From Isoetes taiwanensis (Eukaryota; Streptophyta; Lycopodiopsida; Isoetales; Isoetaceae): DNA of 64,000 nucleotides. The translations under genes were made by a program, and so were the position numbers. The notes beneath the pieces are model-generated. The model saw only the letters and a list, made by a program, of their open reading frames with translations, did no database searches and had not been told where the DNA came from. The stretch is from contig JAJEKV010000005.1 of NCBI GenBank assembly GCA_021234155.1, positions 14,999,468 through 15,063,467 of the forward strand. The letters run 5' to 3'. How positions within the stretch are numbered: the first letter of the stretch is position 1; each line of letters opens with the position of its first letter. This document shows positions 56,998 through 64,000 of the stretch, piece after piece.

Positions 56998-57890
56998 AAT
57001 GAGAATGAGAATGAGAATGATTTTTTATTGTCCACTGAGGCCAATCGGCCTATGGGACCCATAAGGAGCGCAACAAACTTATTACTGTCCGGGTTAAAAA
57101 ACCCCCTCCCCGAAGGGTTTTCGAGGGAAAAACCGTGGCAGTAATAAGAATGCTGTCAAACTGTACAAGTATACATCAATGTATATATACATGTCAAGTG
57201 TGTGGCCGAGGACATAGCTGATCTCGCATGTCCATAACCTCCTGAAGGTATGATCCCAGCACCCGTACGGATGCTGTGCTCAATGTCACATGTAACGGCT
57301 GGCCAGGCCTGACCAACTCAGCATAGCGCGTCCGAATTTGATCATATGCTGGGCAACTTTGAAGGGTATGAGATTCATCCTCAATGACTCCCATTTGGCA
57401 GCATTGACAAAGCCTGTCCTGGCGTGGCTCACCAATCCATCTGCCCGTCTCAATTCGAAGATGATGTGCCCCTGTGCGAATGGAGGCAATGAGTCTGCGC
57501 CTTTTCATGGGCAAGTGGGTACGCAGGTAGCATTGCGGGCCTCGTTCCAATGTGGGATTTATGTGGCGCTGGTAGTGTGCTGTCTTGACATGTTCAAGGG
57601 CATTGGCATCCCAAAGCTTGTTGAGGAAGCAAGTGTCAAGATATTGCCTCAAGCTATGGCGATCTGCCTCTGTCTGCACATGTATGCACCTGTGCTCCTG
57701 CACATTCCATCTAGCCAACCATTGAGCTCTCTTTTCCCTCCAGCAGGCCTTGAGGCGCTGCGGCCCCATTGCCATGATATTAAAGGGTACCACCATGTCA
57801 TGGTACATCCTCTTGCTTTCGAATTCTTCCTCAGAGGCAGCACGCATGGGAATCAGGGAGCGTATGATCAGTTCGCTAAAATCACCCCAG
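56998..57890 (-). mobile_element. 5'-truncated LINE, C-terminal ORF intact, hexamer tail
   Basis: Intact ORF of 217 codons (57194-57847) covering the C-terminus of ORF2: basic helix region (LKACWREKRAQWLARWN), then KRRRLIASIRTGAHHLRIET and the finger LCQCCQMGVIEDESHTLQSC with CPAYDQIRTRYAELVRPG, ending LGSYLQEVMDM. The 3' UTR has the hairpin CCCCGAAGGGTTTTCGAGGG and ends in three GAGAAT units (57000-57018 on plus). This is the cleanest reference for the finger and 3' end in the window. Confidence 0.92.
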
Positions 57891-59215
57891 ACATTTCCTT
57901 TGCTTAAAGCACTTGGACTTTGGGGTTATCATCAAATTCCAACAATAAACACATCTGACCTTCATTCGATGAAACGATAGGCATGCCTCATCCAAAGAAC
58001 TACATTATATATGTCTCTACAACATTGCCGAGAAAAGGATATCTGTTAAGGCCACTTTCTGGCAAGGTGTGCATGGATAATTCGGGATATGCACATTGGA
58101 AAATGGTGTAGTCTAGCTAAGATAGCTAGTATCGCACAAATTGGCCTCTAACACAAGCCTCATTGCAACCATCTCCTTTCTGCTCCCTCAGTCGATCTAA
58201 CTATGTCAATCTGTTTTTACATCTCTGCAAGGTGGAACTGTCAAACATATTTGTGTCAATTATCTCTGCAAAAACCGTAGATCCTGTCATAGCCATCTTA
58301 ACCATGCAAAGGGAAGAAAAAACTGAGGTCGGACATGACTGGAGGAAGGATTTCTAGAATTGTTGGAATTTTATCAGCCTTGATGAACATTTTTATGGAT
58401 CCAATGGTGGAAACAAAATTAAATGACATGGCATAACACGTGGATAGGCTAGAAATTAAGGAATTGTTGTAAAGGGGGTTAGGAAAAAGCCTACTAAGAA
58501 AAACAAGGTGCTGCGCACGGAGGGTTGCCCTCCATGGCCGGAGGGTGAAGTGGCTTAAATCATAGTTCACATATTTTGACAATCAATTCAAAACCATAAC
58601 CCCGAACATTTAGAAACGAAATCCTCTGTCCAAGACTTGTCGGGCTATTAATGTTTTAGTATTCTAGGGGCTATTAATGTTTTAGTATTCTAGCTGCTCA
58701 TTATTCTATGGTTATAATTATACCTTTGGGTATATCACTACCAGGAACAGAATCAAGACCATTCAGGTCAAAAGACTACTCACAAACTACAAATCACAGA
58801 GAGAGAACCTAAGCAAAAAGAACCAAGAGGAGCCCGACAGAAAAAAGAATCATAGCCAGTATTTGATCGAAGCCAGAAGATATGTCCAGACACTCGGCTT
58901 CCAATCTACTTTGATGAGCAATGCGAGTCCAAATGAATGAGCGAGAGATAGATAGATAGTGGTTTTTTCCAAAAAAAATCAAAATTAAGTTGACAAATTT
59001 ATAGGATATGATAATATTTTGGAGACATTTCGGGAACTTTCTTCTGCTGGTGAATGTTGTAACAACCAACATAACAATTTATCGTATTGGGACCTTGAAA
59101 TTCCAAATTACTTTGTTAGTTTATGTGCAATAACTTTGTTTGTGTTGAAATGGCTATGTTTGATCCATTGACGAAATTTCAAGTCCCATGGATCACATCT
59201 CCGAGATGTCGAAGG
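57891..59215. other. Non-coding DNA
   Basis: No recognised gene. It contains a small duplication GGGCTATTAATGTTTTAGTA (58645 and 58669) and a GATA run near 58950. Confidence 0.4.
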
Positions 59216-59219
59216 TCAC

Positions 59220-59400
59220 TAGTAAGTAAACCCATATAGGAAATGCCACTCGTGGCGTTAGCTGTGGCGCGGCATCTGTGGCAACGCCTGTAAGTATACC
59301 ATGGGTATATGGCAATGCCACTCGTGGTGCGCCAACCATGGCAATGCCTGTAAGTTTACCATGGGTATATGGCAACGCCGCTGGTGGCAATGGCTATGGG
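59220..59400 (+). repeat. Minisatellite, about 60-bp period
   Basis: About three units carrying CCATGGGTATATGGCAA and GCCACTCGTGG. The period is a multiple of three, so both strands have open frames with PWVYGNA or ALPYTHG repeats. No upstream start or other exons, so I do not call a gene. Confidence 0.88.
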
Positions 59401-59893
59401 TTTACCAGGTCTAACCTCCTCCACCTAGGAAGGAGGTTACTATGCACAAAACAGTTAGCACAACAGCCAACATAGAATGAACCCTCATTTTTCACATGTC
59501 TTTTCCATTTCGTACAGGGACCAATTTGACGATTTAATCCATCAGTCGTCTCAAGTAGGCAACTAACAATCCTTTTCTCAAGTAAAACCACTGTCAAGCA
59601 ATCAATTAGCATCTTAGCATGTCCCTTGCTTCCTACCTGACATTACTGTACTTGGGATAATAGGGAAATTAAAATAAGGTTAGGATTTTAAATTTTAGAC
59701 GATCATGGTTTACTGTTGATCAAGTTTTTGGATCGTGTTTTAATATAATGTAATTTGAAGTGTACTTCAAACGATTGATCAAAATCCAGGTATTCAAATG
59801 CATAATTAGAATATGAAGGTTGAACTGTACATCCTAAATTGAATAAGAATGGAATAAAACATCAAGTCAGCCTAAGACATAAGTATCTCACAT
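59401..59893. other. Spacer 3' of the TOL gene
   Basis: No ORF supported. It probably contains the TOL 3' UTR just below 59894. Confidence 0.4.
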
Positions 59894-61910
59894 TTAGCTA
59901 CTGCTTGGCCTGGATAAGCTGCTAGACATTCCTGCACTCTTGAACTTCGTGTTTAAGCTTTGCAAGTCCACTAAATCTTCAAATAGCTTATCTGAAGGTT
60001 TTGCCGCCTTGGATTGTGAGGAAGTTGGCTTCTGTGTAATAGTTGCTACAGCAAATTGATCACTACCTCCCGCTTGCTGAGTCAACATATATTGACTCCC
60101 ATTCTGAAATGGATAAGTTTGTCCCTCATTAAGTACTCTGTGTTGGATACTGGAAACTGCCTTGTGGGGTAAGAAATCCCTACTGCTGACTATATGGAGA
60201 TTGCATCACAGTATTACCAAATAGCATAGCCCTTTGCTGAGGGCTTATGGGCTGTTGTAGGGGTGTTTCCCAGGGAGCAACTGGATTTCCAGCTGGAAGT
60301 GATTGAGATTGGTTGTGGTGGTGGTGGAAGAGATGCCTGAGTACCAACTTGGCTCACAGATTGACTACTTTTCTGCGTCCTGTTCTTTGAAGATCTGATC
60401 AACGTAAAATTCACCATAAGTTTTAGTACCCTGAACTTGGCCTTTACCTGTTTCATGGAATAAGAATGAGATTTACCTGTGGGCTAACTGTGCAAAATCG
60501 TCATCTTCTTCTTCGTGCTAGACAAGCCCCGTGTTTCGCAGCTGTGGCATTGCACTTGCCACTTGAGGCAAAGGTGCTCCAGCAGCAATGGCATCATGCT
60601 TTTCCAATGTCCGTTATAACTCATCATTCAGAGCCAAACTCTGGCGCAATAACTCCTCGTCTCTATGCAAATAGAAATACACTAACAATAAAATGCCTCT
60701 CACAAACTAACTCATAACAAACAGTCATAAAATCTACACATTAAGCCAAACCAATCTTGTTGACTAACTCGGTTCCAGTCCTACTATTCTAAACAATAAA
60801 TGCTTTCTTTTATAAGCAAAGACAGCATCTGAAACATGGAAAGCCACCATATTATATTAAGAGACAAACTGTCTTACGAGGTGTTATTTACGAGATGCCT
60901 AACACGCTGCTGAGTTGAACGACATTGTTCTACAAGCTCCATTATCAACTCATCTTTGACAGCCTGGTTATATGAGGTGATATGAGCTTATATGCATGCC
61001 ATAATAATCTCTTTGGAAAAGCCAACAAGTTGAAAAAGGAAATTGTCTACAAGTCATTACGCGATTCGACCGCCTATCTTGAGGATTGAGAGCATTTAAC
61101 ATTTCATTGAGAACCTCAAGCCTTCCACGAAAGCGAAATATCAATCTCTTAAGCTGCTTGAAAATGAAATCAAAGATCTGTTATAGTGTTGGTTGATTGA
61201 TTGATGTTTAAAGAATACGGCCTTCTATCAAAAACTATTACCTTAGCCCGTGCAAATCTGATGACATAAGAGCCTCCAACCTTGCGGGTAAGTTTGCGTG
61301 AGCGATTCAAACTTGGTACTACTGGTGCGGTGATTGGATGTGTCCGAGGTGGTGTAAAAATAGGCGATCATTTTCGTGGAGCTCGTTTGGAAATTCAACA
61401 CCTATTCGCCAGCATCACATTTTTTTCCTTGAGCAGGATAAAGTGGCATATATAAAGATATGAAAAGCAAAAACAGGTTCAAATGCGTTGATATAGATAC
61501 CGTCATGAGAACCTTTCCCTGAATCGAACAACATCTTCATATTCAAAGATAAATAAAAAGAGTCCGATTTAGTGACTAAAACTTACTCTAAGCTCCTCGT
61601 ATGCCATATAATATTGTGGATATCTCCCCTTGGACCACCAAAAGCATGTTGCCATGAATCCAAAGAGAACCGTGGATTTTGTCTCTCACATGCATGTCCG
61701 TCTGAAATGTTATGGACATTTGGCAAGTCAAGAACAAACTAAACAATACAAGTTATATAAACATATCTCTAGTATTGCGGCCTCATGGATAACCACAACG
61801 TGAAAACAAACCTTCCTTTTCACAATTTTCACCATCTCATGCAAGATATCCTTCTCTGCAACATGTTGATGAACTACTACTCCACAATTCTTTACCATAG
61901 TCTCTAACAC
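59894..61910 (-). CDS. TOM1-like (TOL) VHS-GAT ubiquitin-binding protein, partial
   Basis: Plant TOL proteins sort ubiquitinated membrane cargo as ESCRT-0 substitutes. Exons on minus: 61910-61812 (VLETMVKNCGVVVHQHVAEK, DILHEMVKIVKRK; end of VHS), 61701-61587 (DMHVRDKI, LDSWQHAFGGP, AYEELR), 61401-61242 (SPIFTPPRTHP), 61153-61061 (GRLEVLNEMLNALNPQDR; GAT), 60963-60892 (AVKDELIMELVEQCRSTQQR), 60662-60477 (DEELLRQSLALND, EKHDAIAAG, EEEDDDFAQLA) and about 60447-59894 (Gln/Ser/Pro-rich tail ending KLFEDLVDLQSLNTKFKSAG and SLSRPSSS). All internal borders have GT/AG. Frame slips occur in the second and third exons, and a TAA occurs in LNDEL. The first VHS helices are not found upstream. Confidence 0.88.
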
Positions 61911-62460
61911 CTACAAGAAGGCCGAAACCCCAGAATAAATAAGTTCTATCTGATCATAATTTTATTCAAACGTGCTAAGAATCTATGGCACCTCAATCTT
62001 TAAAAATTACATGAACCATTTCTCAATTGAGTGGCATTTGTTACTTGTTTTACTGGACTAGAATAACCATGGAAGCAGTGGCATTCTCCAAGCTCCTTAT
62101 TGCATATGCCATGGCCGCTGCATTGCTTATGGCAGGATATGTTGTGAAGGTTCTGCATGCATTAAAAATCTTTTGAATTTGAGCTTGTTAGAGGTTCACT
62201 TGTTACATATGCACATTTCGTTAACTAGCAAAGCCACCAAAGAAATGTAAGTAGGATTCAAGATGAAAAAAGCCTAATATCTAAGAACTAACCTCAGTGA
62301 TCCGAACTTTAGAAACAGAGCCATTATATTCTAGGAACCATTGCCCAATATGTGGCTTCCAAACTGGATTTCTCATTGATTTCTTCCGATGCTTCTTTGA
62401 TTTGAAGACACTTCTATATACGTTGACGGGCTGCACGAACTAAGAAATATATATATTATT
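61911..62460. other. Upstream of TOL, possible 5' exons
   Basis: A minus-strand stretch at about 62294-62440 sits between an AG and a GT and stays open (MRNPVWKPHIGQWFLEYNGS), but does not resemble VHS helices. A plus-strand 35-codon ORF at 62071 has a hydrophobic start (MEAVAFSKLLIAYAMAAALL). Neither is assigned. Confidence 0.3.
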
Positions 62461-63740
62461 GGCATAATGAAGGCAAAACTCCCCGTAAACAATTCCTTGC
62501 TTAAATCTTGTTGATCTTTGAATGATAGGGCCGTGAAAATTTAGGCATTAAGATTGAAGATCAACCGTGATCGACTTGCTAACCTCCTCCTTCAGATAGG
62601 CTTCAGATGGGAGATGGGAAGGCCAGATACTAAGTCCCAGAGGCCTCTCCGGTTAGCCAGTTTCAAGAGTGGCTGCCCAACAACGAAAATGACCGAGCAT
62701 TTACAGCCAATAAGGGGTTTTTAGCAGTCATAGGCATATTTCAAGCATATACTGGCATATACCTATAATATGCCATAAACCCACATAAACAAGGGTTTGC
62801 CCCTTTAGGGGCAACCCAAAAAAGGGTTTGCTCTAGTTGTTTCATTATTATTATTTACTCCTTTTGCTTTGGTCATTGTGTTTGCTCCATTTTATTCCAT
62901 TCTCTCATAGATCTACTTGTTCCATCGATTCCCTTTTGCTATAGCTATTAGTCTTCCTTTGATTTGTACATTTGTACATTTTCCTTAGACTCTTGGCTCC
63001 CTTTTTATTATGTTCCTTTGGTTCCACAATCCAACATCTTTTGCTCCATTAGTTCATTCCTAATGCTCATGAGTCTTTTACTTTCTGTCTTTGTAGAATA
63101 ATTAGTTTGAGATAGGTTCCTCTTCTATCGGCTCATATATGTGTGATCTAGGACCCATGCTAAGAATGCCATGGTTCTATTGCAAAACCAACATTCTTAG
63201 CATGGCAACGATTCTATGTTGGTTCTATTTATATGTTCATTTTTCTTTTGTTAACCGATCGACATTTCCTTGAGCTTGTACCCTAGTCATCTCTTCTTCT
63301 TCCAGTCTCCCACACCACCTGCCCTTGGTGTTTGAATTGGTCGGTCTCAAGGGTCGCAGTAGAGGTCGTGGGCAAGTTTTTTTGCTCGGTGTGGCACCAT
63401 AGCCTCTGAGGCAGTACCTATTGGATGTTTCTCGTGCATATTTTCAAGAATGGATTTCTAATTGGTTTATTGTTTTTTCTTTCTCGGCATTGCCTCATGG
63501 CCTCCGAGCTCATCTAAGATTAGATATATGGCATTGTTCATAGGGATTATTACCTTTTGATCATTTAACCACAGTTGATGAGTCGTTTGCTTTTTTGACC
63601 TGCTCTTGAATTGTGGCAAGGGTTGACACAAGTTCATCACCATTATAGCAGTGGTTGATACATAAGGGGTCAAGTTTCTATTTAGTTGACTACCTTGGCA
63701 ACAATGCTTTGAGGGGCTAGATATATAAATATTTCAGAGC
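62461..63740. other. Non-coding DNA with short inverted repeats
   Basis: T-rich. Contains GGGTTTGCCCC/GGGGCAACCC (about 62793-62818) and a perfect 14-bp inverted repeat CCATGCTAAGAATG at 63155-63168 with its complement at 63192-63205. No gene recognised. Confidence 0.5.
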
Positions 63741-63752
63741 TTGTTGATTGTC

Positions 63753-63882
63753 TAGTCTCTATTCTATTCTATTCTATTCTATTCTATTCTATTCTATTCT
63801 ATTCTATTCTATTCTATTCTATTCTATTCTATTCTATTCTATTCTATTCTATTCTATTCTATTCTCTTCTATTCTATTCTTT
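63753..63882 (+). repeat. (ATTCT)n microsatellite
   Basis: About 25 pentamers, nearly perfect. Unlike the other ATTCT runs in the window it is not preceded by the LINE 3' UTR. Confidence 0.97.
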
Positions 63883-63896
63883 TCTTTTCTTTTTCT

Positions 63897-64000
63897 TTTT
63901 TTGAGGAAAAGAAAGTGATTATATTAATCATAACTTAAAACATACAGGAGTAAGGCTTAGAGCCTTTACAACAAAATGAGAGAAGCTCTCTGAGACACAA
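63897..64000 (-). mobile_element. Possible 3' end of a poly(A) retroposon, cut by window edge
   Basis: T-run, then TGAGGAAAAGAAAGTGATTA and a low-complexity AT stretch. On minus this reads like the ends of the retroposons at 39584 and 4902 (AT-rich, then CTTTTCCTCAAAAAA). The rest is outside the window. Confidence 0.45.

Noticed and set aside
57338-57907. 189-codon plus-strand ORF
   Set aside because: Antisense of the LINE C-terminal ORF, whose finger motif identifies the true strand.
63753-63882. CRISPR-like or satellite array
   Set aside because: A pure pentamer microsatellite with no spacers.
1-64000. A novel defence or biosynthetic gene cluster
   Set aside because: The genes are unrelated housekeeping or transport families in a repeat-rich plant locus; nothing points to a joint pathway.

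Overview
This is an AT-rich piece of a land-plant nuclear genome. The genes are multi-exon with short introns (or, for BiP, intronless). They belong to plant families: ER HSP70 (BiP), a two-START-domain COQ10/polyketide-cyclase-like protein, plastid-lipid-associated protein (PAP/fibrillin), raffinose synthase/SIP1, aluminium-activated malate transporter (ALMT), TOM1-like (TOL) VHS-GAT protein, actin-related protein 7 and several PLS-type PPR relics. The density of PPR relics and the LINE-rich intergenic DNA suggest a seed-free plant (lycophyte or fern), but this is only a guess. There is no prokaryotic operon, CRISPR array, rRNA gene or phage.

Layout: 1-5.9 kb holds repeat modules (PPR relics, LINE fragments, a poly(A) retroposon). 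6.2 kb has an ARP7 tail, 7.8-9.8 kb BiP (minus strand) and 11.4-15.2 kb the START-like gene with a hAT-type MITE in an intron. From 15.1 to 47.2 kb the sequence is mostly a direct segmental duplication. I name its modules u (PPR tails, Helitron-like end), v, PAP/fibrillin, raffinose synthase, w, y (PPR plus LINE 3' end) and z. Copy A (window start) has u, v, y, z; copy B (15.1-34.7 kb) has u, v, raffinose synthase, w, w, y, Copia, z; copy C (34.7-47.2 kb) has the START last exon, u, LINE, v, PAP, raffinose synthase, w. The copies differ by datable insertions and deletions: a LINE in u/v of A and C but not B, a tRNA-type SINE only in B, a Ty1/copia element only between y and z of B, a 2.76-kb deletion removing most of PAP from B, and poly(A) retroposons in A and C. 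From 47.3 kb come a minus-strand LINE, an ALMT gene (49.8-51.3 kb), fold-back repeats (52.7-54.9 kb), two more LINE tails and a minus-strand TOL gene (59.9-61.9 kb). The window ends in a long ATTCT microsatellite.

The mobile DNA is dominated by one LINE clade. It has an RT with YADD, a C-terminal CCHC-like finger, a conserved 3'-UTR hairpin and pentamer or hexamer microsatellite tails instead of poly(A). A SINE in the window carries a similar 3' end, so the two probably share retrotransposition machinery.

The main caution is about sequence quality. Where near-identical copies can be compared, differences cluster at CAG/CTG trinucleotides and take stereotyped indel forms (for example CAGC read as CAAAG, GCTG as GTCTT). 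The same changes break the BiP frame at codons whose conserved residues imply CAG or CTG. Many apparent frameshifts are therefore probably consensus errors, perhaps from CHG methylation in single-molecule reads, and 'pseudogene' labels should be read with that in mind.
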